64,000 nucleotides of DNA from Apodemus sylvaticus (lineage: Eukaryota > Chordata > Mammalia > Rodentia > Muridae). Numbering within the stretch: position 1 is the first letter of the stretch; every line of letters starts with the position of its first letter. A program made the translations under genes and the position numbers. Of this stretch, positions 12,055 through 21,999 are shown piece by piece. The notes beneath the pieces were generated by a model that saw only the letters and a list, made by a program, of their open reading frames with translations, ran no database searches and was not told where the DNA came from. The DNA lies in the NCBI RefSeq assembly GCF_947179515.1, contig NC_067481.1:86801547-86865546 (forward strand), read 5' to 3'.

Positions 12055-13260
12055 GTTCACTTTATTTCAAATTGTTTCCCATCATGAACAGTTACACCAC
12101 ACAGATTTTGTACTAACCTGTCTGAGACCAAGCTTTTGAGGCTCTCAAGACAAAACAGGAATAGGACAAAACAAACAAAATTCCAAAGGATCAAAACCAG
12201 AAGGAACCCACATAGACACTGACACAAACACATTCGCACACTTGGAAATTTTATAAAAACAAAATCAGAAACCATAATACATAAGCAAAAGACATGTACA
12301 TTTAAGAATAATTGTCCAGACAAAGCATTATGAGACAAAAAACGTACAAAACTTATTCTTGAATTTATTTTGTATTGGCCATATTGTGCTGGTGCCTGTA
12401 AGCATGGTTTGTATATCCAGTGAAACTCCATTAGAGAAAGCTAATGTTTTCCTAGTTAATAGTTATCAATTAGAGATAGCTTCTGGCTTAGGAATGGGCA
12501 CTTGTGTCCAATTCCTCCCTCAACACTGGAATCTCATTTAGCCTAAACCGGTACAAGTCTTATGCATGTCCTTTGCATGTTGCTGTAGTCTCTGTGAGTT
12601 CGGATGTGTATAGTCTTGCTTTATCTAGAAGTCCTTACTGTCTTGGTTTCTTCCATCTCCTTTGACTCTTGCAATCACTTTGCTTCCTTCTCTGCAGATT
12701 ACCTTGAGCCCTCAGGGAAGGTACTTGATATATACATTCCAATTAGGACTGAGTGTTCCAAGGTTTCTCATTCTCTGCATATTCTCCAATTTTGCATCTC
12801 TGTATTTGTTTTTAATCTACTACAGTAGGAGGCCTCTCTGATGATAGCTGAGGATGACATAGATACAAGGGTATTGAATGTTGATACATGCCATTTTATT
12901 GTAATGTTCCCTTAGGAGAATGGGATAATACTTGGTTTTGCCCTAGGTCCATGGTCTATCTATTCTCAAGTTCTTGGTGACCTGGCAGTTTCAGGCTTGA
13001 ATTTTATCTCCTACAATGGCCCTTAATTCCAATTAGTATTTGGTTGCTCCTAGAAAATTTGTGTCACTATTGCACCAGGGTATCTTGTGGGTATGAACTA
13101 ATGTGAGCATGGAAAATGAAGAAGACAAATCAATTTTGCACCCTTTAAGCAGCTACTATGCCTATTCATAGTGTAATACAAACAACTGTATTGATACCAC
13201 TTGGTGGTATGGAAGAAGCTCTGTTTCCCACAAGGCTGGAGTAGGTCAAGGAAAACATAC
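12055..13260 (-). mobile_element. Lx-type L1 3' UTR, about 1.2 kb
   Basis: The plus strand follows the antisense of the rodent Lx 3' UTR over its full run. Landmarks include the A-rich part with 'aaaccataatacataagcaaaagac', 'agagatagcttctggcttaggaatgggcacttgtgtcc', 'tagtctctgtgagttc', 'ccctcagggaaggtacttg', 'aggcctctctgatgatagctga' and 'ctaggtccatggtctat'. ORF2 is absent, so the copy is truncated inside the 3' UTR or cut by the neighbouring duplicated sequence. The small frames inside it are not genes. Lx L1s are older than the L1MdF-like copies further right, which fits the higher divergence. Confidence 0.85.
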
Positions 13261-13269
13261 TTCTACCTA

Positions 13270-13590
13270 TTACTGAAACTTTGTGTGTACCTTTTCTACT
13301 AACTTCTCTGCTCCTCCAACACTGGGTAGGGGAGAAAAAAAGCTAGAAGAAAAGGGGGGTGTTGATATCTTAACTAGAACTAGAATACTTCCTGCCGATT
13401 AGGAAAATGGAGTTCTATCAGGCAAGTTTGATCTTTGATGTCAGTATATACAGTTTCTACTCTTTCCTCTTTGTGCATGACCACTTGACATACAACTACA
13501 GCAGAAGCAACCAGCAACCCGCAGCAGCATCAACAGCAGAAGGATAAGGAGCAGCAGCAGCCACAACTAAATTTTAGTGATGTCCTAAAT
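13270..13590 (+). repeat. Copy 1 of a diverged 430-440 bp tandem duplication
   Basis: This block and 13700-14060 share, in the same order: a C-rich 'ccaacactgggtagg' (13317 on), a purine run, 'ttgatatc', 'cttcctgccgattag', 'ggcaagtttga', a 'ctctttgtgcatga' block, 'ttgacatacaac' and a CAG/CAA-rich end. The offset between copies is 440 bases at the first anchor and 429 at the 'ttgaca' anchor, so indels have accumulated. I do not recognise the parent sequence. It may be part of an LTR or other transposon with internal repeats. Confidence 0.7.
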
Positions 13591-13699
13591 TAAAATACCC
13601 ATCCTTCTTCCCATGTTATTTCCTTTATGACATTTGAAATCAAATTTCAATTTTGCTTAGCCCCGTGTTTGGAGGCATTTATAACTAGACTTCTCTTTA
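13591..13699. other. Spacer inside the tandem duplication
   Basis: Sequence between the recognisable parts of copies 1 and 2. Its right part ('ttagccccgtgtttggaggcattt...') may belong to the duplicated unit but I cannot align it to copy 1 with confidence. Confidence 0.4.
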
Positions 13700-13982
13700 C
13701 TTTGTTGGTTATATTTTCTACCATCATTTCACCCCTATTTTACTTTTCCAACTCCCCAACACTAGGTAGGAGAGAAAGAAGGTTAGAGGGATAAGGGGGC
13801 ATTGATATCATTAGATTTCTTCCTGCTGATTAGAGACATTGAGTAGCTTGGGGCAAGTTTGAGTTTTTGCAAGAAGATCTCCAATTCATTCTCATCTCTT
13901 TGTATGTGAGCGTTTGACAAACAACAAGAATGACCAGGATCCATCAGCAGCAGAAGTAGCAGGAGGTGAAGGAGGAGAAGAG

Positions 13983-14028
13983 GAAGGAGGAGGAGGAGGA
14001 GGAGGAGGAGGAGGTGGAGGAGGAGGAG
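13983..14028 (+). repeat. (GGA)n trinucleotide microsatellite
   Basis: GGA/GAG units with one GTG interruption, followed by a short G run. It is nested in copy 2 of the tandem duplication and absent from copy 1. Confidence 0.95.
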
Positions 14029-14036
14029 TGGGGGGG

Positions 14037-14052
14037 AGCAGCAGCAGCAGCA
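14037..14052 (+). repeat. (CAG)n short microsatellite
   Basis: Five CAG units after the GGA and G tracts. CAG-type motifs also occur in copy 1 (about 13500-13560), so this tract is ancestral to the duplication. Confidence 0.85.
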
Positions 14053-14060
14053 TCCACAAC

Positions 14061-14260
14061 CCCTCTCAAGAGCCCTAGCATTTATATACCCTTTCAAGTG
14101 TCCCAAGATTTCCAAACATCATATACTTTCAGAAACTATCTGCAGCTGGCAAAGTCATACCCATGCAAGTGTATAAGGCAGCTTCTGTGAAAAATCTAAA
14201 ACATCCCCATATCCCACACCTGGGATAAAAAAGCAAACAAAACAAAATAAAACAAAAACT
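14061..14260 (+). mobile_element. Possible LTR-like 3' continuation of the duplicated element
   Basis: After copy 2 the sequence runs 'agccctagcatttatatacccttt', a TATA-like string, then about 150 bases on a purine/A-rich run with AATAAA-like hexamers near 14240-14260. That layout is compatible with an LTR (promoter then polyadenylation signal), but I see no terminal TG...CA pair or primer-binding site, so it is only a suggestion. Confidence 0.25.
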
Positions 14261-14690
14261 AACAAAACCCCAAGCAAACATATTTCTGCAACTTTCTGAT
14301 TTTTTACAGAAACCAAAGTTTCCCTACAGCTACCCATTCCTTTTGAGTATTCTTTATTTTCTTTATACCTTTTATTTCCTTTCAGTCTCATGGTTCCAGA
14401 ATTTTAATCCCTAAACTACTAGGAGGGAAACTTGTCCAGATTCTGTTTTCCATAGAAAGTAAGCCAAAGAGATTCTCTCATATATTAGGTGTTTAATTTT
14501 ATGAAAATATTTTCAAGTATGTATGCATGTAAATTTCCAATCTACTTCCTCAAGTGATGTTGCATATTGGCTCATGCATATTTGTGTACTTCCTTTTCCT
14601 ACAGTCATTCCTTGAGTTGGTTACAGAGTTGCTCAACTCTGCTATGAGTTGGCAAAAGTATTCAGCAGTTATGAGTCCTTATTGTTCTTG
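14261..14690. other. Unassigned non-coding DNA
   Basis: Nothing recognisable as a gene or a named repeat. Confidence 0.5.
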
Positions 14691-14692
14691 TA

Positions 14693-14812
14693 AAGGATCC
14701 AGATTTGGAAGCCAATACTCACATGGTGGTTCACAAATATCTTAAACACCAGTTTAGGATATCTAATGTCTTCTTCTAGTCTTTATGGGCTCCATATAGG
14801 CAAAAACATTCA
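14693..14812 (+). mobile_element. B3/B2 SINE fragment, 5' truncated
   Basis: Contains 'ccaatactcacatggtggttcacaa', which corresponds to the 'acccacatggtggctcacaac' block after the B box of B2/B3, followed by a degraded 'cttcttctagtctttatgggctcc' (the 'cttctggcctccgtgggc' block). The pol III A and B boxes are missing, so it is inert. Confidence 0.6.
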
Positions 14813-16639
14813 CAGTTACTAATTTTTTTTCTGCACAGGTATTTCCAGAAGATAATGTATTTACCACTTTCTTGTAATGTAGAGACTGTTAGTTGCATAT
14901 CTTTCCCCCATTCTGACATGTTCGTTCATATTTTTTATACTTAAGGTCTATGTTCTTGTTATCTTATCAAATGTAAATGTAGATAACCTTTAGTCTTCTG
15001 ATCTAATTCTCTATTTTGCCTAAATATGAAAATTATAACAATACATTTTTCCAAATATTAATTGCATAATACTTGATTAGTATGACTTTACTACAATGAG
15101 TTTGATATTTCCTACTGCTTACATTTGATGTTAAACTATTCATTCTATAAATATAGCAGCTTTGAGTATTTATTTTTATAAATGTGTGTGTGTATGTGTG
15201 AGTGTGTGTATTCTATGAGCATGTGCCTGTGATTATAGCCAGAGGCCAGTTGATGGTTTGGGCAACCCTGTGCAATCACTTCCTTCTAACTCCCTTGAAT
15301 TAAGTCTATTATTGAAACTTGAATTAGATTTTTGGCTTTCAAGTATGGGACACCATTCTACCTTTGTTCCTGAGAGCTATAAGGTTAGAAATAGAATGAA
15401 GCATATACCCATCTCTTTACATATATGAAGTTAACTTTAACTGAAACTCCCAAGTTTGTACAACAAACTCTTTTACATGCTGAACAATCTTCCTAAGACT
15501 GAATAAAGTGCTAGTCTACAGAAGAGCTGGCCTAGTTTCTTTATGCAGTTCTCATGGTCTATGTGTATTTCCCCACAACAATGCTGCCCTAACTTGAAAG
15601 GAGATGTTTTACAGTATGCTGACTTACACGGACAAGTAATAATGTCTTAACTCTCTTTTTCCTACTTTATTTGGTTATTTCCTGTTGTTTTTTCTTTCAT
15701 TTGAATTTTAAGAAGAGTAATATTACCCAATGCTCTATAAAAATACCCCTTTCTTAATGTTTCAGGAAGAATTGTATTGAATTTACATAATATATTTTTT
15801 GAAAAACTGATATTTTAATGTATGCATATTTTTACATAGTACTTTCTTTTTGAAATATTCTTGAAATCTATAGACTTTTATTACTGTGAATGAGATTGTT
15901 TATCAGGACTTGGACTTATATGAGTTGAGGGAAGGTTCTGGATGCTTTTGTGCTTTACTTTTACCCAACCATCTATCAAAATCTTATTAAATCTTGCAAT
16001 TTTTATGAGAAGCCATGGTTCATCAGCAAAAATAAGAAATCAATATATTTCCACTTATTAATTTTTCTGTGTTGTAATTATTAAAACTTTTAACAAAACA
16101 TTCAATACAATCATGTGTCATTCTTCATTATCTGGCTAAATTAAAGTGGATTTAATATCTCAACAAAACGGACAATATTTACCTAAATTTTGGAACAACT
16201 GCTCTTTGTTTCTTCGAGTAGGCATCAGTACTGAAAGACATGCTCATAATAGGAAAGGCCTGAGCTTGCCTATCACACCCAGCCTGATCATTATATCACT
16301 TAGGTATTGAAGTCATTTCCTTGAATATCCATTTTAATAAAAGCTTTCACAAGTACTAGCTAATAATGTTTTCTAATAACTCAGTCGATACTTTTTTATA
16401 AAAATTTTCAGCAAGATGAGTTGAAAGGTTTTCACAATCTATAACTACATATTGGTAGGTTAAGCAAATGTGTATAAAGCAAAATATTAGAATAAGTAGC
16501 AAAAGTGATGTTTTATTTCAGACATTGTTTCAAAAAGTACATTTAACATACAAACCTCTAAATTAGTTATTACACATATGAATTCTTCAATATTTTTCTA
16601 ATGTCTACTGTTTGGCACATTATCTACTTTTTTGCTTTG
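14813..16639. other. Unassigned AT-rich non-coding DNA with GT-rich SINE-like patch
   Basis: A TG-rich patch at 15180-15290 ('tgtgtgtgtgtatgtgtgagtgtgtg...ccagaggccagttgatgg') looks like the 3' tail side of an antisense tRNA-derived SINE, but the rest is not clear. The remainder is AT-rich with no gene visible. Confidence 0.45.
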
Positions 16640-17105
16640 TTTTACATATATCCCTTTAATTTATTTTATTGAGAAAAAGTTATGTTGATTAAAATGAACA
16701 AGTTTTAAAATTATTTGATACAATTATTCTCTATAGTTTTACAAAGTTTTGTGCCATTATCATAATCAAATATAAAAATATTTTTTAATAGGAAATGATC
16801 TTTTGTGTTCGTTAGCAACTCACTCTCAAGCCCTCCCGCACCCCAGCACCTTGAACCCATCAAAGTTCCAACCTCAAGATAACCCATACTTTATAAGTCA
16901 TTAACTTCAACAGTTCGTTAATGTCTTCAGTGGTTTAATTTACAGATTATCAAGCCTCTGAGTATCTTCCATATTGTAAATAATATAAGGACTTTTAAAC
17001 TTTTATTACTAAATATAATTTGGGAATATGAATATACCTCAGTTTTTCATTTATTCATCAGCTGATGAATGCTTAGGTTGTTTCCATGTTTTAGTTTTTA
17101 AATAT

Positions 17106-17206
17106 ACATATATATTTATATTCTTAAATATAGATTTATATATTCTTTAACGATTATATATATTCAAATATATTAAATATTTATTTTTAAGAATATAAAT
17201 ATATGT
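17106..17206. repeat. AT-rich inverted repeat, arms of about 21-23 nt
   Basis: The left arm 17106-17128 and right arm 17186-17206 are reverse complements apart from one AT step, separated by about 57 bases. The sequence is almost pure A/T. It sits where the A-rich tail of the adjacent antisense SINE should be. Confidence 0.8.
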
Positions 17207-17227
17207 GTGTCTTCAATAATTTACTTT

Positions 17228-17403
17228 TACTTTATGTGGATTGGTGTTCTACCTGCATATATGACTGTATGAGAGTGTCAGATCCCTTGGAACTGGAGTT
17301 CCATACAGCTGTGAACTGCCATGTGGCTCCTGGGAATTGAACTAGGGTCCTTTGGAAGAAGATTCAGTTATCTTAAACACTAAGACATCTCTCCAGCTCT
17401 GGA
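17228..17403 (-). mobile_element. B3-type SINE
   Basis: Antisense B3 is clear: 'cagatcccttggaactggagttccatacagctgtgaactgccatgtggctcctgggaattgaac', then 'ggtcctttggaagaa' and 'acatctctccagctct' at the SINE 5' end. It is near full length and inserted in the older L1M-like remnant. Confidence 0.85.
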
Positions 17404-17590
17404 AGTATATTTTTATTACTTTTTTCAAAAAGCGTGACAGTAGAATATCTGGGTCTAAATGTAAACTTACGTTAAACATTTTAAATAATCAAAATTGTCC
17501 CCTAAACTTTTAATATCCTGTACAAGTTACCAGGTAGATGTAGTTTCTTCTGTGTTATCACTGTCAACTTTGCTTAACTCTGTGCTTTGG

Positions 17591-17823
17591 GTAGCAGGGA
17601 GGAGTAGTTCAGCATTTCTGTAAACCTATCCTATTTGGTACAAAAAGGTAACTAATTGTCCTATGGGTTTTATTCATTTTTTAATTGTTTGTATGATTGT
17701 GGGTTTATTTTGGTTTGGTTTGGTTGTTAGTCAACTGAATGCAAGATGCAGTCATTTGGAAATAAAGACTCTCAATTGATAGAATGCCTGTGTAAGACTG
17801 ACCTATCAGCAGTACATTATCTT
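17591..17823 (+). mobile_element. Left part of a rodent LTR-like repeat, split by an L1
   Basis: The part 'gttagtcaactgaatgcaagatgcagtcatttggaaa...ctcaattgatagaatgcctg...' (about 17735-17823) is the first part of a common rodent interspersed repeat that I know by sight but cannot name with certainty. Its continuation reappears at 19118. The last 12 bases, gtacattatctt (17812-17823), are the left copy of the L1 target-site duplication. 17591-17734 is unassigned. Confidence 0.6.
17812..17823 (+). repeat. Target-site duplication, left copy (L1 no. 1)
   Basis: gtacattatctt, matching gtgcattgtctt at 19118-19129 with two transitions. Both correspond to the same short stretch of the host repeat, which supports a true duplication. 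Confidence 0.75.
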
Positions 17824-18440
17824 TTTAAAAAAATATTTTTTATTCGATATATCTTTTATTTACATTTCAAATGATTTCCCCTTTTCTGGCCCCCCACTCC
17901 CTGAAAGTCCCATAAGCCCCCTTCCTTCCCCCTGTTCTCCCATCCACCCCTTCCCACTTTCCTGTTCTGGTTTTGCCCTATACTGCTACACTGAGTCTTT
18001 CCAGAACCAGGGGCTACTCCTCCATTCTTCTTGTACCTCATTTGATTTGTGGTTTATGTTTTGGGTATTCCAATTTTCTAGGCTAATATCCACTTATTAG
18101 TGAGTGCATACCATGATTAATCTTTTGAGACTAGGTTACCTACTTAGTATGATGTTCTCCAGCTCCATCCATTTGTCTAAGAATTTCATGAATTTATTGA
18201 TTCTAATGGCTGAATAGTACTCCATTGTATATATACACCACATTTTTTGTATCCATTCTTCTGTTGAGAGATACCTCTGTTCTTTCCAGGTTCTGTCTAT
18301 TATAAATAGGGCTGCTATGAACATAGTGGAGCACGTATCCTTATTACCTGCTGGGGAATCCTCTGGGTATATGCCCAGAAGTGGTATAGTAGCATCCTCT
18401 GGAAGTGACGTGCCCAGTTTTCTGAGGAACCGCCAGACTG
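17824..18440 (-). mobile_element. L1 no. 1, 3' segment (ORF2 end and 3' UTR)
   Basis: Read on the minus strand, this is the end of a murine L1 (L1MdF-like from memory). It starts just after the Cys-rich region at the 'VWRFLRKL' part of ORF2, runs through 'IPLLGIYPED', 'KDTCSTMFIAALF', 'YIYTMEYYSAI' (here CIYTMEYYSAI), then the 3' UTR and an A-rich tail that appears as T-rich text at about 17824-17846. A one-base deletion near 18136 shifts the frame before the usual stop at about 18083. The 5' part of the same insertion follows in opposite orientation at 18441, giving a 5'-inverted structure. Confidence 0.95.
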
Positions 18441-19115
18441 GAAACATCCAGTGGAAAAAAAGATAGCCTTTTCAACAAATGGTGTTGGTTCAACTGGAGG
18501 TCAGCATGCAGAAGAATGCGAATTGATTCATCCTTATCTCCTTGTACTAAGCTCAACTCCAAATGGATCAAGGACCTCAACATAAAGCCAGACACTCTTA
18601 AGCTAATAGAGAAGAAACTGGGGAAGACTCTGGAGGACATCGGTACAGGGGGAAAGTTCCTGAACAGAACACCAATGGCATATGCTGTAAGATCAACAAT
18701 TGACAAATGGGACCTCATAAAATTACAAAGTTTCTGTAAGGCAAAGCACACCATCAAAAGGACAAATCAGCAACCACCAAATTGGGAAAAGATCTTCACC
18801 AACCCTACATCAGATAGAGGGCTAATATCCAATATATACAAAGAACTCAAGAAGTTAGACCCCAGACAACCAAATAACCCTATTAAAAAATGGGGTACAG
18901 AGCTAAACAAAAATTTTTGCCCAAAGAACTTCGGATGGCTGAGAAGCATCTTAAAAAATGCTCAACTTCATTAGTCATTAGGGAAATGCAAATCAAAACA
19001 ACCCTGAGATTTCACCTTACACCAGTCAGAATGGCTAAGATTAAAAACTCAGGAGACAGCAGGTGTCGGTGAGAATGTGGAGAAAGAACACTTGCAAATT
19101 GGTATAACCACTCTG
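18441..19115 (+). pseudogene. L1 no. 1, inverted 5' segment: ORF2 C-terminal fragment
   Basis: On the plus strand it encodes part of L1 ORF2p downstream of the reverse transcriptase domain. Readable parts include 'RRMRIDSSLSPCTKLNSKWIKDLNIKPDTLKLIEKK', 'LEDIGTGGKFLNRTPMAYAVRS', 'EKIFTNPTSDRGLISNIYKELKKLD' and 'REMQIKTTLRFHLTPVRMAKIKNSGDSRC'. The frame breaks near 18974 and again at the start of the Cys-rich motif, where an in-frame stop and a deletion of roughly 22-26 bases (compared with the copy at 22.7 kb) remove its His/Cys half. It cannot encode a working ORF2p. Its 3' boundary lies only about five bases short of where the minus-strand segment begins in L1 coordinates, which identifies both parts as one twin-primed insertion. 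Confidence 0.95.
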
Positions 19116-19117
19116 TT

Positions 19118-19129
19118 GTGCATTGTCTT
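19118..19129 (+). repeat. Target-site duplication, right copy (L1 no. 1)
   Basis: gtgcattgtctt, partner of 17812-17823. Two bases (19116-19117) lie between it and the end of recognisable L1. Confidence 0.75.
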
Positions 19130-19425
19130 AACTAATGGTTCATGCAGATGGTTGGGGGAGGGGCTGGTCCTACTGTGGACGATGCCTCTCCTGACCTGAT
19201 AGCCCCAGGGTGTGGAGGAAAGCAGCTAAGCACTGTCAAAGGCAGCATTCTGTCTGGCTTCTGTTTCAGTTCCTGTCTCTAAGTCCCAGTCTTGAGTTCA
19301 TGTCTGTTCTCATTCTTTAGTGAATAATGTGACCTGAGAGCTGTAAGAATAAAAGAATCCTTTTCTCCACAAATTGATTTTGGTCATGATGTTAAGCCAC
19401 AGCAATGGACTCCCTAAGACTTATA
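19118..19425 (+). mobile_element. Right part of the LTR-like repeat split by L1 no. 1
   Basis: Continues the repeat interrupted at 17823: 'cttaactaatggttcatgcagatggttgggggaggg...', 'gtgtggaggaaagcagctaag', 'ggcttctgtttcagttcctgtctct', an AATAAAAG hexamer near 19350 and the end motif 'ttttggtcatgatgttaagccacagcaatggac...ccctaagac'. That end resembles MaLR/ERVL-type LTR 3' ends in rodents. I assign LTR-like with moderate confidence; the family needs RepeatMasker. Confidence 0.6.
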
Positions 19426-20157
19426 TTGTTGATTATTTGACTTGTCTTAAGTTCAGTGTCAAACACATTTTAACTTGTTCATGACCATTGGTAAAAATGG
19501 TCGTTCAAATTCGTGTCCAAGCTGCAAGTGGGTAAAATGTCTTACACTAGATTTAAGTTCTTTTCATTCTTATAATCCATGCTAGAAACAGTTTTTCAGG
19601 AATATGTTTCATAAATATATTTCGAACCCATTAGATATGTTTTCACTTATAATGGTGCATTTATCACAAATATCATTCTTTAAAAAAACTGCTTCTTTTC
19701 GAACTTGTATTTTACATCATATTTAAAGTAAGCATGTAGAAAAATTAGTATGGAAGATGTGACTCATCAACTAATGACTAACTTGAAAGTTATAGAAAAA
19801 TAAAACCAATATCAATAAAAAATGCATTTTTATCAAAGTCACCAAAACATCAGCTTAGATACATGAAGAGAGTCTCAGTGAGATGATTGTGATTTACAGC
19901 GGGAGACTTGGGTTCTCACACAGAAATGAAACTAGTCAGAATTTAGTGGTCAAATGATACAGCAACATAAGGTAGAAATTAAATTGGTAGAAAATAATTA
20001 ATTCCAATGATTGAAAACAAATACAATATGCCTAAATGTATAAGGTCATGCAAAGTGAGTAAATCATATAGAAGAATGCATACCACTGGGTGCTTACTAG
20101 AAAAGCAGAAAATTTGGAGTCAGTATTGTTGAGTGGCACATTGTCTCCTAAAAAGTT
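19426..20157. other. Unassigned AT-rich non-coding DNA
   Basis: Nothing recognisable. Confidence 0.5.
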
Positions 20158-20375
20158 GGTGAGGTTTGGAGAGAAGGCACAGTGTTGGCAAACACTGTCA
20201 GCTATTGCAGGGGAGCAAGGTCCAAGTCCTAGCACGCACAGAGCAGCTTACAACCTTTTATAAGTACAGTTCTAGGAGATGAACTGCCCTTTTCTGACCT
20301 CCACAGGCACTGCAGCTACGTGGTGCATATACATACAATTATGCCAAAGACCCAGAAATATAAAATAACTAAAGA
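20158..20375 (+). mobile_element. B3 SINE, diverged
   Basis: A sense B3 with a degraded tRNA head ('ggcacagtgttggcaaacact...', 'caaggtccaagtcctagcacgcacag') and the B3-specific 3' part 'acagttctaggagatgaactgcccttttctgacctccacaggcac...gtggtgcatatacatac'. It ends in an A-rich tail. A minus-strand frame of 67 codons crosses it and is not a gene. Confidence 0.75.
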
Positions 20376-20801
20376 AAATTATAGTAACGAACAATGATGC
20401 CCAAATCTATAGAAAGATACAGTAAAAACTGCTCTATGAAGCTACAAGTCTTAAATCAGCATGAAGGAAATAAATTAATGAAGTGAAATGATAGCTCCTT
20501 GAGATAAATACAATTTCACATTGATCATTTGATAAGTAGATCAAGAAAAAACAGATAATATATAATTTTCAAATATTAGGTTAGGTAAATTCACTTGTGT
20601 TAGAATATCCATATTATCTTTTTATTCTTTTCCTATTTTATCCCAATATGTATCAAATGATGTATCAGCTTCCCAAAAGCAATTATGTCATTCTGTAACT
20701 GACACCAAAAAGATCCTCTAATCTAAACATACTTGAACAGGAACATTGTTGGCCTCAAGATATAATGAACATACACAGTCTGAGAACACTTTGCCCAAGA
20801 C
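20376..20801. other. Unassigned AT-rich non-coding DNA
   Basis: Nothing recognisable. Confidence 0.5.
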
Positions 20802-21128
20802 TGTCTGTTTTAATTACTATTTTACTGCTGTAAACAGATACTCTGACCAAGGGAATTCATATAAAGACAACATTTGGTCGGGCCTGGCTTACAAGTTCAG
20901 TGGTTCAGTCCATTATCATTAAGGCAGGAACATGGCAGCATCTAGGTAGGCATGGTACAGGAAGAGCTGAGAGTTCTACATCTTCATCTGAAGGCTGCTA
21001 GAAGACTGGCTTCCAGGCAGCTATGAGGAGGGTCTTAAAGCCTATGCCCAGAGTGACATATCTACTCCAGCAATGCCACACCTCTTAATAGTGCCACTGC
21101 CTGGGCCAAGCATATACAAACTGTCACA
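20802..21128 (-). mobile_element. ORR1 MaLR solo LTR
   Basis: The plus strand is the antisense of an ORR1 LTR along its full length: 'tactgctgtaaacagatactctgaccaagg', 'ggcttacaagttcagtggttcagtccattatcatt', 'ggcaggaacatggcagcatctaggtaggcatgg', 'agagttctacatcttcatctgaaggctgc', 'ttccaggcagctatgaggagggtctt' and 'cctgggccaagcatatacaaactgtcaca'. It is about 327 bp, the usual LTR size. No internal MaLR sequence or second LTR is attached, so it is a solo LTR. I could not delimit a 5-bp target duplication. Confidence 0.9.
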
Positions 21129-21999
21129 CTGTCCCAATTTCAGCCCTATTTGCAACAGAAAATTCTGTTAGACTTCCTCATCATAGATTTTGATGACTCT
21201 CCTTTAGTTTTGATTTCCTAAAAGGCACTCCCAATTTGGATATTTCATAGTTTGTAAAAGGCCATTTTAAATGTCACTAGTAAAATCCAAATGAGAACAT
21301 TCATAAGGTAGGTTCTGGAAGGTTTCTCAGATACAATGGTTTCTATGTTTATCCCAATATAAAGAAGAGAACAAGTGAAGAAAATTCCAGTGTGGCATCA
21401 TGGGATTTGATGAGCACTTCTCAGAACTGGAAAGCAAATTAAAAACATGTGAAGTCCAAGAAATATTTGCAAGCCCAAGAAACACAAAATGGCAAAATAA
21501 CAAAGGAAACCCAAAGGAAAACAAAGGTCCACAGAGTAGCAAAAGGACTTGAAGTAAAAACTAAAACAAAAAATAATATTGGGTTTAGTTAATAATAGAA
21601 GTGTATCAGTATTAATAGTAACAATAACCAATGAAAGCTATTATATTTGATATTAATTTTAAGAAGACACTGGGGTATGGTATATAGGACAAATTCTGAA
21701 GTAGTATCTCAGCTTTCTCCAAATCCAACTGTTTTATTAAAAGGTTGATTTTAAATAGAAAATAAACAAAATATACCCCAAATGGATACACTTAAAAATT
21801 AAAATAAATAATCACCATATTAAATGCCAAAGCACTGATAATGTCCACTATCAATTAGAAATAAAAACTCATCAAATAATAAAGTCGAGTAAAATTTTCT
21901 AATGTTAATCAAGAGCACTCATGGCAATCATACAGATTTATGATATATAAGGATGAAAGTGTGTATGCAATATATTTATGTGTATATATGTGTTATCTG
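21129..21999. other. Unassigned AT-rich non-coding DNA
   Basis: No gene or named repeat. 21327-21631 carries two overlapping minus-strand frames rich in Phe/Leu, typical of chance frames. Confidence 0.5.

Larger units (their letters stand above)
13700..14060 (+). repeat. Copy 2 of the tandem duplication, with GGA and CAG expansions
   Basis: Homologous to 13270-13590 (see anchors there). It differs by a large (GGA)n tract where copy 1 has only CAGCAG/AAGGAG-like motifs. On the minus strand the purine tract translates as long Leu/Cys/Pro runs, which explains the 110-codon frame at 13783-14115; that frame is not a gene. Confidence 0.7.
16640..17590 (-). mobile_element. Ancient L1M-like remnant, interrupted by a SINE
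   Basis: The plus strand carries antisense L1 phrases: 'cagtttttcatttattcatcagctgatgaatgcttaggttgtttccatg' near 17040-17090 and a weak 'caaaattgtcccctaaac' near 17490. Both occur in the ORF2 3' region of old mammalian L1s. A B3-type SINE and an AT-rich stretch interrupt it at about 17100-17405. High divergence keeps confidence modest. Confidence 0.45.

Noticed and set aside
13783..14115. 110-codon frame with poly-Leu/poly-Cys
   Set aside because: It is a translation of the GGA and CAG tracts on the minus strand. No start context or homologue.
18516..18974. 152-codon open frame as a host gene
   Set aside because: The protein is L1 ORF2p C-terminal sequence inside a rearranged, truncated L1, so it is a transposon relic.
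20802..21128. Part of a full-length endogenous retrovirus
   Set aside because: Only a solo LTR is seen. No gag, pol or env-like frame or second LTR lies within reach on either side.
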